Shown piece by piece: positions 1 through 5,602 of a DNA stretch of 5,602 nucleotides. The translations under genes and the position numbers were made by a program. The notes under the pieces are model-generated. The model was not told the origin of the DNA. It saw nothing but the letters and a program-made list of their open reading frames with translations, and did no database searches. Within the stretch, counting starts at the first letter, position 1, and each line of letters opens with the position of its first letter. The stretch comes from an uncultured Lachnospiraceae bacterium. Its GTDB lineage: Bacteria; Bacillota; Clostridia; Lachnospirales; Lachnospiraceae. The stretch covers positions 1-5,602 of the forward strand of contig CANSYV010000118.1 in the NCBI GenBank assembly GCA_947651335.1. The letters run 5' to 3'.

Positions 1-503
1 CCAGCCATGGATTTGTTCTGCTGAACGCATATGCTAAGACCATGAGAGCCGGAGATATATTTTATTTGTCGTCAGTAACGTCCAATGGGAAAAGGCCTAG
101 ATTTTCTTCTGACCATCCCAGAACAGCGGCAGTGAATGCCAGTGGGAGAATCACGGCAAAAAGAGCCGGAACTACAGTGATTAAGGCGAAAATCAAAGGC
201 GCAGAGGCACGCTGTAAGATTACAGTAAAAAAGGCGGTTATGAAATTGAGCGCAAAAAGACTCTCGCTGAAAGCCGGAAAAAAGGCGAAGCTGAAAGTAA
301 CCGCTGCGCCTGCTGGGAAGCCGGTTATTTATAAATCCAGCAGGCCCCATGTTGCATCTGTGACAAAAAAAGGCGTGATACTGGCTAAAAGCACAGGAAA
401 TGCTGTAATTACAGTGACTGCGGGGGAAGCTTCGGCGGTCTGTCAAGTGGCGGTTAAGCCGCAGAAGGTAATGTTCAGCAGACGTTTTGTTTTATATTTA
501 TGA
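1..503 (+). CDS. C-terminal part of a Big_2 (bacterial Ig-like) repeat protein, 5' partial
   Basis: The reading frame is open from base 3 to the left edge, so the ATG at 42 is probably internal: it has no ribosome site and cuts into an Ig-like domain. Two tandem Big_2-type repeats are visible. The first runs from about base 12 to 230 and carries the signatures RPRFSSDHPRTAAVN, GRITAKRAGTTVIKAKI and RCKITV. The second spans about 235-465 and has the matching KPVIYKSSRPHVASV, GVILAKSTGNAVITV and VCQVAV. Both follow the family pattern of a lysine-rich strand, S-S-x-x-x-x-V-A-x-V, then G-x-I-x-A-K-x-x-G-x-x-x-I. Such domains normally sit in secreted or surface proteins as adhesion or spacer modules; the functional domain would be upstream and is not visible. 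After the last repeat there is only a short tail ending FVLYL, with no LPXTG motif or anchor. The repeat assignment is firm, the protein's role unknown. Confidence 0.82.
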   Translation, partial: SHGFVLLNAYAKTMRAGDIFYLSSVTSNGKRPRFSSDHPRTAAVNASGRITAKRAGTTVIKAKIKGAEARCKITVKKAVMKLSAKRLSLKAGKKAKLKVTAAPAGKPVIYKSSRPHVASVTKKGVILAKSTGNAVITVTAGEASAVCQVAVKPQKVMFSRRFVLYL

Positions 504-568
504 TAATCAGCCAGCAGGCCGGCTGTTAAATAACCTATGCCATCCTTATTGATTTCCTGCGATAACTA

Positions 569-597
569 TGGAAAAACTGTGAGAAATATAGTATACT
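569..597 (+). promoter_or_regulatory. Putative sigma-A type promoter for the holB operon
   Basis: A TATACT hexamer (592-597, five of six matches to TATAAT) lies 17 bp after TGGAAA (569-574, four of six matches to TTGACA). An overlapping TATAGT at 587-592 is an alternative -10 box but has a poorer -35. It is the only intergenic gap over 100 nt in the window and the next ribosome site begins 17 nt downstream, so a start site near 604 would give a short leader. Read from sequence only. Confidence 0.5.
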
Positions 598-613
598 GGT
601 TAATAAGTTACGC

Positions 614-619
614 AGGAGG
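614..619 (+). promoter_or_regulatory. Ribosome binding site that fixes the holB start
   Basis: AGGAGG lies 8 nt before the ATG at 628, an ideal distance. A GTG at 619-621 is in frame and would add three residues, but it overlaps the Shine-Dalgarno itself, so the ATG is the start. Confidence 0.85.
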
Positions 620-627
620 TGATTCTT

Positions 628-1617
628 ATGAAAAATTTTGAATCAATAGTAGGACATGAACAGATTGTCAGACACATGAAGAATTCGATTTTGCAGGGCA
701 AAGCATCCCACGCCTATATATTGGCGGGAGAACCGGGGGCCGGGAAGAAGACTCTGGCAAATATATACGCTATGGCACTGCAGTGCGAAAGCGAAGGCGC
801 GGACCCTTGCCAGAAATGTGATTCCTGCCGGAAGGCAAACAGTAAGAATCATCCGGATATCATATATGTGGAACATGAGAAAAGCAATTCTATCGGTGTG
901 GAGGAAATCCGCTCCCAGGTTGTGGATGACGTATCCATACTGCCGTACAGCGGGCGGTATAAAATATATATTATCAACGATGCGGATAAGATGACTGTGC
1001 AGGCGCAGAATGCTGTTTTAAAGACCATTGAGGAGCCGCCGGATTATGCGGTGTTTCTTCTGCTCACCACCAATGTGGACGCGCTTCTGCCCACTATCTG
1101 TTCCCGCTGTGTGCGGCTGGACGTGCGCCCGGTGGAAGACAGTCTGGTGAAACAGTATCTGATAGAGAAGATGCATATTCCAAGCTATGAAGCGGAGGTA
1201 CAGACCGCATTTGCCCAGGGCAGTATAGGGAAAGCGCAGCAGGCGGCGGATTCGGACCATTTCGGCGAGACATCCCAGAAGGCCCTGTATATTCTGAAAT
1301 ATGCATCCAGGATGGAAGTACATGAATGGATTGATTTGTTAAAGGAGCTGGCTGCGCAGCAGCAGAATGTCTATGATTATCTGGACATTTTTCAGGTATG
1401 GTTCCGGGATGTACTTATGTTTAAGGCTACCCGTGAAGTGGACCATCTGGTGTTCAAACAGGAGATTAATTTTATCAAGGAGCAGGCGAGCCAGCGTTCC
1501 TATGAAGGGCTTGAAAATGCCATAGACGCTGCGGATAAGGCGAAAATACGTCTGCGGGCGAATGTAAATTTTGAACTGGTGATGGAACTGCTGTATTTGA
1601 CAATCAGGGAGAACTGA
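628..1617 (+). CDS. holB: DNA polymerase III subunit delta' (clamp loader)
   Basis: A 329-residue delta' subunit, near the usual length. Delta' is part of the clamp-loader complex that opens the beta sliding clamp and places it on primed DNA at the replication fork. The AAA+ domain fills the first half: FESIVGHEQIV at 4-14, a Walker A-like loop GEPGAGKKT at 34-42, a four-cysteine zinc module (C53, C61, C64, C67), a Walker B-like IINDADKM at 115-122, QNAVLKTIEEPP at 127-138 (the motif shared with DnaX), and the SRC motif at 159-161 whose arginine acts in trans on a neighbouring subunit. The rest is the helical collar region, less conserved. DnaX shares several motifs, but the short length, the SRC after TIC and the ricT neighbour favour HolB. 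The ATG at 628 follows AGGAGG at 614-619. It is the first gene of the operon, behind a putative promoter, and ends 1 nt before ricT. Confidence 0.95.
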   Translation: MKNFESIVGHEQIVRHMKNSILQGKASHAYILAGEPGAGKKTLANIYAMALQCESEGADPCQKCDSCRKANSKNHPDIIYVEHEKSNSIGVEEIRSQVVDDVSILPYSGRYKIYIINDADKMTVQAQNAVLKTIEEPPDYAVFLLLTTNVDALLPTICSRCVRLDVRPVEDSLVKQYLIEKMHIPSYEAEVQTAFAQGSIGKAQQAADSDHFGETSQKALYILKYASRMEVHEWIDLLKELAAQQQNVYDYLDIFQVWFRDVLMFKATREVDHLVFKQEINFIKEQASQRSYEGLENAIDAADKAKIRLRANVNFELVMELLYLTIREN

Positions 1618-1618
1618 C

Positions 1619-2521
1619 ATGACGGAAATAATTGGCGTGAGATTTCGAAAAGGGGGAAAGATATACTATTTTGGACCGAAGGGGTATGATATCCATGTGG
1701 GGGATCATGTGATTGTTGAGACCGCCAGAGGTGTGGAATACGGCTATGTGGTCATGGGTCCGAAAGTGGTAGAGGACAGCGATGTGGTACAGCCCCTGAA
1801 AGATGTACTGAGGCCCGCTGACCAGGAAGACGAGGATAGAGAACAGGAAAACCGGGAGAAGGAAAAGAAAGCTTTTCAGATATGCGCGAAGAAGATTTTG
1901 GAACACCATCTGGACATGCGGCTCATAGATGTGGAGTACACATTTGATAACAATAAAGTGCTGTTCTACTTTACAGCGGATGGGAGAGTGGATTTTCGGG
2001 CGCTGGTGAAAGATCTGGCCGCTGTGTTTAAGACCCGGATTGAGCTGCGGCAGATCGGAGTGCGGGATGAGACAAAGCTCATGGGCGGAATCGGTATCTG
2101 CGGGCGTCCCTTATGCTGTCACACGTATCTGACAGAGTTTGCCCCGGTTTCCATTAAGATGGCGAAAGAGCAGAATCTGTCCCTGAATCAGACAAAAATA
2201 TCCGGTGTGTGCGGACGGCTCATGTGCTGTCTGAAAAATGAGCAGGAAATCTATGAAGAGCTGAACAAAAAGCTTCCAGGTGTGGGAGATACGGTGACCA
2301 CGCCGGAGGGACTCCAGGGAAAGGTCCACAGTGTCAGTGTCCTGCGCCAGCATGTGCGGGTAGTGGTGGACATGAATGATGAGAAAGAGATACGGGATTA
2401 TCAGGTGGAGGATCTGAAATTCCGTCCCAGAAGGAAAAAGGTGAAGCTTCCGGAGAAAGAGTTCCAGGAATTAAAACAGCTGGAAGACCGGGGAGGAGAG
2501 TCTATATTGGATGAAGATTGA
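1619..2521 (+). CDS. ricT: PSP1-domain protein RicT (YaaT family)
   Basis: A 300-residue protein of the PSP1/YaaT family, full length. Residues 1-60 form a beta-rich start (IIGVRFRKGGKIYYFGP, then VGDHVIVETARGVEYG). An acidic, highly charged stretch at 68-84 leads into the PSP1 core (about 85-147). The most conserved block carries two cysteine clusters, CGRPLCC at 161-167 and CGRLMCC at 198-204, separated by FAPVSIKMAKEQNLSLNQ. In B. subtilis RicT joins RicA and RicF in a complex that binds [4Fe-4S] clusters and helps RNase Y mature mRNAs, with effects on competence, sporulation and biofilms; these cysteines fit cluster ligands. Whether this organism has RicA and RicF cannot be seen here. The start ATG lies 1 nt after the holB stop with AGGGAG at 1606-1611 inside holB, so translation is probably coupled. 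The C-terminus (about 264-300) is charged and overlaps the start of trmN6 by 11 nt. Confidence 0.94.
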   Translation: MTEIIGVRFRKGGKIYYFGPKGYDIHVGDHVIVETARGVEYGYVVMGPKVVEDSDVVQPLKDVLRPADQEDEDREQENREKEKKAFQICAKKILEHHLDMRLIDVEYTFDNNKVLFYFTADGRVDFRALVKDLAAVFKTRIELRQIGVRDETKLMGGIGICGRPLCCHTYLTEFAPVSIKMAKEQNLSLNQTKISGVCGRLMCCLKNEQEIYEELNKKLPGVGDTVTTPEGLQGKVHSVSVLRQHVRVVVDMNDEKEIRDYQVEDLKFRPRRKKVKLPEKEFQELKQLEDRGGESILDED

Positions 2522-3248
2522 ATTATTGCCGCATGAGCGGCTGGACGACCTGCAGAATGGCTATGAGATTATACAGGACCCGGGGAAATTCTGCTTCGGT
2601 TCGGATGCGGTTTTGTTATCTTGGTTTGCCCGCGCGCAAAAAAATGAGCAGGTTCTGGACATGGGATGCGGTACCGGGATTATTCCCATTCTCCTTCGGG
2701 CCAGGAAAAAGGGAAGTCATGTGACTGGGCTGGAGATTCAGCCGGACTGTGCGCAGATGGCCAGGAGGAGTGTGAGTCATAACCAGCTGGAAAAAGAAAT
2801 TACAATTGTGACAGGAGATATCAGAGAAGCTTCCGCCATATTTGGAGGGGCTTCTTTTCATGTAATTACCTGCAATCCCCCGTATATGATCCACCATCAT
2901 GGTCTGAAAAACGCCCGTGAGGAGATCGCTGTTGCCCGCCATGAAATCTTGTGCAGCCTGGAGGATGTGCTCAGCCAGGCCGCCACACTGCTAAAGCCCC
3001 GGGGCAGATTTTACATGATCCACCGTCCGTTTCGTCTGGGGGAAATTCTCTCCAAGATGGTCCAGTGGGGCCTGGAGCCAAAGCGGATGCGTCTGGTGCA
3101 TTCCTATGTGGACAAAGAGCCCAGTATGGTGCTGCTGGAGGGACTTTCCGGGGGAAACTCCGGGATGAAAGTGGAGAAGCCATTGATTATTTATGAGAAG
3201 CCGGGGGTGTATACTCAGGAGGCGATGGAGATTTATTATGGGGGATGA
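2511..3248 (+). CDS. trmN6: tRNA1(Val) adenine-37 N6-methyltransferase family protein (TrmN6/YabB)
   Basis: A 245-residue class I SAM-dependent methyltransferase, the expected size for the family. The N-terminal signature ERLDDLQNGYEIIQ (9-22) with FCFGSDAVLLSWFA (27-40) is typical of this group. Motif I is DMGCGTG at 50-56 (SAM binding), GLEIQ at 73-77 is the acidic loop that holds the ribose, and NPPY at 122-125 is the catalytic motif of N6-adenine methyltransferases. In E. coli the homologue makes m6A at position 37 of tRNA1(Val); the same tRNA target here is inferred. The gene overlaps ricT by 11 nt. The nearest GGAGG (2492-2496) lies 14 nt before the ATG, rather far, so initiation may rely on ribosomes ending ricT. 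The start is chosen because the family signature begins within nine residues and no better in-frame start precedes it. In B. subtilis the equivalent is yabB, in the same order before rsmI. Confidence 0.92.
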   Translation: MKIELLPHERLDDLQNGYEIIQDPGKFCFGSDAVLLSWFARAQKNEQVLDMGCGTGIIPILLRARKKGSHVTGLEIQPDCAQMARRSVSHNQLEKEITIVTGDIREASAIFGGASFHVITCNPPYMIHHHGLKNAREEIAVARHEILCSLEDVLSQAATLLKPRGRFYMIHRPFRLGEILSKMVQWGLEPKRMRLVHSYVDKEPSMVLLEGLSGGNSGMKVEKPLIIYEKPGVYTQEAMEIYYGG

Positions 3249-3274
3249 GTTATCATAAAAACAAGGGGGTGTAA

Positions 3275-4123
3275 ATGGTGGGAACGTTATATTTGTGTGC
3301 TACGCCTATTGGGAATCTGGAGGATATCACTTTGAGAGTCCTGCGGGTGCTCAAGGAGGTGGATCTGATTGCGGCTGAGGATACCAGGAACAGTATGAAA
3401 CTGCTGAATCACTATGATATTCATACGCCGATTACCAGTTACCATGAACATAATAAAAGGAAAAAAGGGCAGATTCTGGTGGAAAAGCTGCTGGAAGGGC
3501 AGGACGTGGCGCTGATTACGGATGCCGGGACCCCGGGGATTTCTGACCCCGGGGAGGATCTGGCGGCTCTGTGTCATGAACAGGGGATTCCTGTGACCGC
3601 CCTTCCAGGGGCTGCGGCCTGTGTCACCGGGCTGACTCTGTCCGGCCTGTCTTCCCGGCGTTTTGCATTCGAGGGATTTCTCCCCATGGACACTAAGGAG
3701 AGAAAGCTGTGCCTGGACAGAGTCAAAGAGGAGACCAGGACACTGGTGTTCTATGAGGCCCCTCACCGCCTGAAGCGTACCCTGGAGGAGCTGCGGCAGG
3801 CTCTGGGCGGGGAAAGGAAAGCCGCTCTTTGCAGGGAGCTGACCAAACTGCACGAGACGGTGAACCGGGCTTCTTTGAATGGGCTGCTGGAGCAGACGGC
3901 CAGCCAGCCGCCGAGAGGGGAATGTGTGCTGGTGGTTGAGGGAAAGGATTATCGGGAGATCCAGAAAGAGGAGCAGGAAAAGTGGGAGGAATTTACCCTG
4001 GAAGAACATATGGCCTATTACGAGAGCCAGGGGTATTCCAGGAAAGACGCCATGAAACAGGTGGCTAAGGACAGAGGTGTGGGAAAGAGGGACGTGTACC
4101 AAGAGCTGTGTGTGAAGGAGTGA
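3275..4123 (+). CDS. rsmI: 16S rRNA (cytidine-1402 2'-O)-methyltransferase
   Basis: A 282-residue RsmI, full length. The enzyme 2'-O-methylates C1402 of 16S rRNA in the decoding centre, using SAM. It has the tetrapyrrole-methylase fold: LYLCATPIGNLEDITLR at 5-21, AEDTR at 34-38, SYHEHN at 55-60, the SAM-binding ITDAGTPGISDPG at 81-93, LPGAAA at 110-115, FEGFLP at 132-137, FYEAPHR at 159-165 and CRELTKLHE at 186-194. Residues from about 236 onward (EEFTLEEHMAYYESQG, then SRKDAMKQVAKDRGVGKRDVY) form the C-terminal helix-turn-helix domain common in this family. The ATG at 3275 has AAGGGGGTG at 3263-3271 just upstream; a GTG directly after it would drop one residue and cannot be excluded. It lies 26 nt after trmN6 and is probably the last core gene of the operon. 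No terminator follows: the next gene begins 10 nt later. Confidence 0.96.
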   Translation: MVGTLYLCATPIGNLEDITLRVLRVLKEVDLIAAEDTRNSMKLLNHYDIHTPITSYHEHNKRKKGQILVEKLLEGQDVALITDAGTPGISDPGEDLAALCHEQGIPVTALPGAAACVTGLTLSGLSSRRFAFEGFLPMDTKERKLCLDRVKEETRTLVFYEAPHRLKRTLEELRQALGGERKAALCRELTKLHETVNRASLNGLLEQTASQPPRGECVLVVEGKDYREIQKEEQEKWEEFTLEEHMAYYESQGYSRKDAMKQVAKDRGVGKRDVYQELCVKE

Positions 4124-4133
4124 GGGGCGGTGT

Positions 4134-4832
4134 ATGAAAGACAATATTATCATTTATCATGGTTCACAAAATGTTATCTCTGCCCCGGTATTTGGAAAGG
4201 GCAATGTCAGGAATGATTACGGGGTTGGGTTTTATTGTACAGAAAGCCTTGAATTGGCGAAAGGCTGGGCCTGTGCTGAGAATAAGAACGGGTATGCGAA
4301 CAGATATCAGCTGGAGTTGACAGGGCTTTCGGTATTGAATTTATCTGATGCTGATTACAATATTTTAAACTGGCTTTCTATTTTACTCAAAAACCGTATT
4401 TTTAAAGTTTCAAATGATATTGCTGAGGAGGGAAGAGAGTATCTCTTTGAACATTTTCTGCCGGCATATGAAAAGTTTGATGTGATGATTGGATATCGTG
4501 CAGATGATTCTTACTTTTCATTTGCCAATGCATTTTTAAATAATGCCTTATCATTAGAACAGCTTGAAAGAGCCATGTATTTAGGTAAACTGGGCGAACA
4601 GATTGTGTTAAAGAGTAAACATGCGTTTAGACAGATTGTCTTTGACGAAGCGCTTCCGGCAGAAAGGAAGCTCTATTATCCAAAAGAAAAAAAACGTGAT
4701 GAACAAGCAAGAGCTGCATATCGGCAGGAGCGCAAAAAACGGCGCGCCTCGGATGCCGTTTATCTGGTGGATATTTTGAGAGAGGAGTGGAAGGAAGATG
4801 ACCCGCGCTTACAAAGAAACGTATCTCAATGA
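4134..4832 (+). CDS. DUF3990 protein, ADP-ribosyltransferase-like, possible toxin
   Basis: A 232-residue protein recognised as DUF3990 by IIIYHGSQNVI (5-15), NDYGVGFYCTE (27-37) with LAKGWAC after it, the block FDVMIGYRADDSYFSFANAF (115-134), and MYLGKLGEQIVLKSKHAF (148-165). By comparison with ADP-ribosyltransferases, H9 of YHGS and Y34 of GFYCT fit the first two positions of the H-Y-[EDQ] triad, and E155/Q156 of GEQIV fits the third; this mapping is inference. No signal peptide or membrane segment is seen, so it should be cytoplasmic. The tail from about 184 is highly charged (KEKKRDEQARAAYRQERKKRR) and could bind a partner. It begins 10 nt after rsmI, with GAGGGG at 4122-4127 as ribosome site, and overlaps the next gene by 35 nt. 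Its middle is far more AT-rich than rsmI, suggesting transfer. The family's substrate is not known to me; the toxin role rests on fold and gene pairing. Confidence 0.85.
   Translation: MKDNIIIYHGSQNVISAPVFGKGNVRNDYGVGFYCTESLELAKGWACAENKNGYANRYQLELTGLSVLNLSDADYNILNWLSILLKNRIFKVSNDIAEEGREYLFEHFLPAYEKFDVMIGYRADDSYFSFANAFLNNALSLEQLERAMYLGKLGEQIVLKSKHAFRQIVFDEALPAERKLYYPKEKKRDEQARAAYRQERKKRRASDAVYLVDILREEWKEDDPRLQRNVSQ
4783..4787 (+). promoter_or_regulatory. Ribosome binding site for the DUF3990 partner, inside the DUF3990 gene
   Basis: AGGAG lies 10 nt before the ATG at 4798, with purine-rich TGGAAGGAAG between. The next in-frame ATG (4837, residue 14) has no such site, so 4798 is preferred and the 35-nt overlap is likely genuine. 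Confidence 0.55.
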
Positions 4833-5238
4833 TGCGATGAATAATTTAGGAGATATGCTGGATTATGCCATCTGTGATTTAGGCTATGAGCCGGAAAAAT
4901 TCTATTCCCAGTTTCTTGAGTCAGAGATCGCAGAACTTTTTGGAATAGGAGCTCCCAAATTTATCGCCGGTCTTTCCGGCCCGGAACTTGCCATAGAAGT
5001 TATTTACCGCACAGAGGGGAGAAGGCCGGACGGGGAGGTGTCTGAAGAAATAGAAAAAAGCCCGGAATATTGGGCAGGATGGGCGCTTGCCTATTACCAG
5101 TGGTATACGGCATGCAGCTTCGCGGATTTACAAAAGCGGGGCCTGACAATCTCCAGAGTACTTGAAATGTATTCTGTTTTTCATGAAGCGGATTTGTCCA
5201 AATTTGTCTCTGCAGCTGATGGGATTATAAAAAATTAA
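4798..5238 (+). CDS. DUF3990-associated 146-aa protein, candidate antitoxin or partner
   Basis: I do not know a family name for this 146-residue protein, though its type resembles proteins I recall beside DUF3990 genes in gut Firmicutes (memory, not a search). It looks all-helical and acidic, with no signal peptide, membrane segment or catalytic motif. Visible blocks are AYKETYLNDAMNNLGDMLDY (4-23), a middle section with IAELFGIGAPKFIAGLSGPE (44-63), and an aromatic block SPEYWAGWALAYYQWYT (88-104), followed by ISRVLEMYSVFHEADLSKF (118-136). The aromatic block looks like the conserved core. The start overlaps the DUF3990 gene by 35 nt, implying translational coupling and a tied function. A small acidic protein made together with a putative ADP-ribosyltransferase would fit an antitoxin or immunity protein, but a chaperone or second effector fits too. 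It ends 17 nt before the AAA-ATPase-like gene. Confidence 0.75.
   Translation: MTRAYKETYLNDAMNNLGDMLDYAICDLGYEPEKFYSQFLESEIAELFGIGAPKFIAGLSGPELAIEVIYRTEGRRPDGEVSEEIEKSPEYWAGWALAYYQWYTACSFADLQKRGLTISRVLEMYSVFHEADLSKFVSAADGIIKN
5204..5231 (+). promoter_or_regulatory. Weak candidate promoter for the AAA-ATPase-like gene
   Basis: TATAAA (5226-5231) lies 16 bp after TTGTCT (5204-5209), five and four matches to the two consensus hexamers. It is in the last codons of the upstream gene, with the ribosome site about 14 nt further on. AT-rich DNA yields such matches by chance, so read-through from upstream is equally possible. Confidence 0.25.
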
Positions 5239-5255
5239 GTTTATGGGGAGGTCGT

Positions 5256-5602
5256 ATGGCGAGAACCATCGGGCTTGGTCATCAGAACTTTGAGCTGCTG
5301 ATCACGAAAAATAATTTTTATATAGATAAGACCCTGTTCATAAAAGAATGGTGGGAAAATGAGGACGCTGTCACCCTGATTACCCGTCCCCGGCGTTTCG
5401 GAAAAACCCTGAATATGAGTATGATAGAACAGTTTTTTTCCGTGGAATATTCTCAAAGAGAAGATTTATTCCAGAACCTGCGTATCTGGAGAGAAGAAAA
5501 ATACCGCAGGCTGCAGGGAACAGTCCCGGTGATTTTCTTAAGTTTCGCGAAAGTGAAAGAGACCTCATTTATCAATACCCGAAAGCGGATATGCCGGATT
5601 AT
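5256..5602 (+). CDS. AAA-ATPase-like protein (PD-(D/E)XK nuclease family), 3' partial
   Basis: The frame from the ATG at 5256 stays open to the right edge, giving 115 residues. GGGGAGG (5245-5251) sits 4 nt before the ATG, somewhat close. The sequence matches the N-terminus of the AAA-ATPase-like family: FYIDKTLFIKEWWEN at 21-35, the arginine-rich Walker A variant TRPRRFGKTLNMSM at 43-56, FFSVEY at 60-65, and PVIFLSF at 91-97. Members are usually about 500-600 residues long and end in a PD-(D/E)XK nuclease-like domain (formerly DUF1703), which would lie beyond the window. They are numerous and variable in gut Firmicutes and Bacteroidetes genomes; their function is largely unproven. There is no frameshift in the visible part. 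It starts 17 nt after the DUF3990 partner on the same strand and may be co-transcribed. Confidence 0.88.
   Translation, partial: MARTIGLGHQNFELLITKNNFYIDKTLFIKEWWENEDAVTLITRPRRFGKTLNMSMIEQFFSVEYSQREDLFQNLRIWREEKYRRLQGTVPVIFLSFAKVKETSFINTRKRICRI

Noticed and set aside
42..44. ATG at 42 as the true start of the Ig-like gene
   Set aside because: The frame is open to the left edge, no ribosome site precedes the ATG, and starting there would truncate the first Ig-like domain.
508..525. Hairpin CAGCC-8 nt-GGCTG after the Ig-like gene as a terminator
   Set aside because: The stem is only 5 bp and is followed by TTAAATAA, not a T-run. A terminator is expected in this gap, but this one is too weak to call.
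619..627. Upstream GTG start for holB adding three residues
   Set aside because: The GTG overlaps the AGGAGG ribosome site, which is ideally spaced for the ATG at 628.
2951..3196. 81-codon + strand frame and a 70-codon - strand frame within trmN6
   Set aside because: Both are in alternative frames of a complete methyltransferase gene, with low-complexity composition and no ribosome site of note.
3529..3555. Direct repeat GACCCCGGGGA, twice, with a palindromic CCCCGGGG core
   Set aside because: Both copies fall in the codons for the conserved TPGISDPGE segment of RsmI; the protein motif explains them.
3287..4153. Long open frame of 288 codons on the - strand
   Set aside because: It lies opposite rsmI, whose family motifs are complete on the + strand. 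The - strand product has no recognisable domain and its length follows from the GC-rich codon pattern of rsmI.

Overview
The window reads as chromosomal DNA of a Gram-positive Clostridia-type bacterium, most likely a gut Lachnospiraceae (inference). The reasons are the gene order holB-ricT-trmN6-rsmI, strong AGGAGG-type ribosome sites, tight gene packing on one strand, and downstream families common in gut Firmicutes (DUF3990 and the AAA-ATPase-like family). All supported genes are on the + strand. No RNA gene, insertion sequence or CRISPR array was seen.

Left edge (1-503): the 3' end of a gene for a protein with tandem bacterial Ig-like (Big_2) domains. Its start lies outside the window. A 124-nt gap follows with a plausible sigma-A type promoter (569-597) and a strong ribosome site.

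Core (628-4123): a compact housekeeping operon. It encodes the DNA polymerase III delta' clamp-loader subunit (holB), the PSP1-family protein RicT, a TrmN6-type tRNA adenine-N6 methyltransferase, and the 16S rRNA 2'-O-methyltransferase RsmI. Joins are very close: 1 nt between holB and ricT, an 11-nt overlap of ricT and trmN6, and 26 nt between trmN6 and rsmI. The order matches the B. subtilis holB-ricT-yabA-yabB-yazA-rsmI cluster, but yabA and yazA are absent between the retained genes. The operon links replication, RNA processing and RNA methylation.

Right part (4134-5602): an accessory segment starts only 10 nt after rsmI with no visible terminator. A DUF3990 protein with ADP-ribosyltransferase-like motifs overlaps by 35 nt a 146-aa partner of unnamed family; together they look like a two-gene toxin-antitoxin or effector/partner module. 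The DUF3990 gene is much more AT-rich inside than rsmI. After 17 nt comes the 5' end of an AAA-ATPase-like gene (the family that normally ends in a PD-(D/E)XK nuclease domain), which runs off the window. This accessory tail of a conserved operon is the most interesting part.
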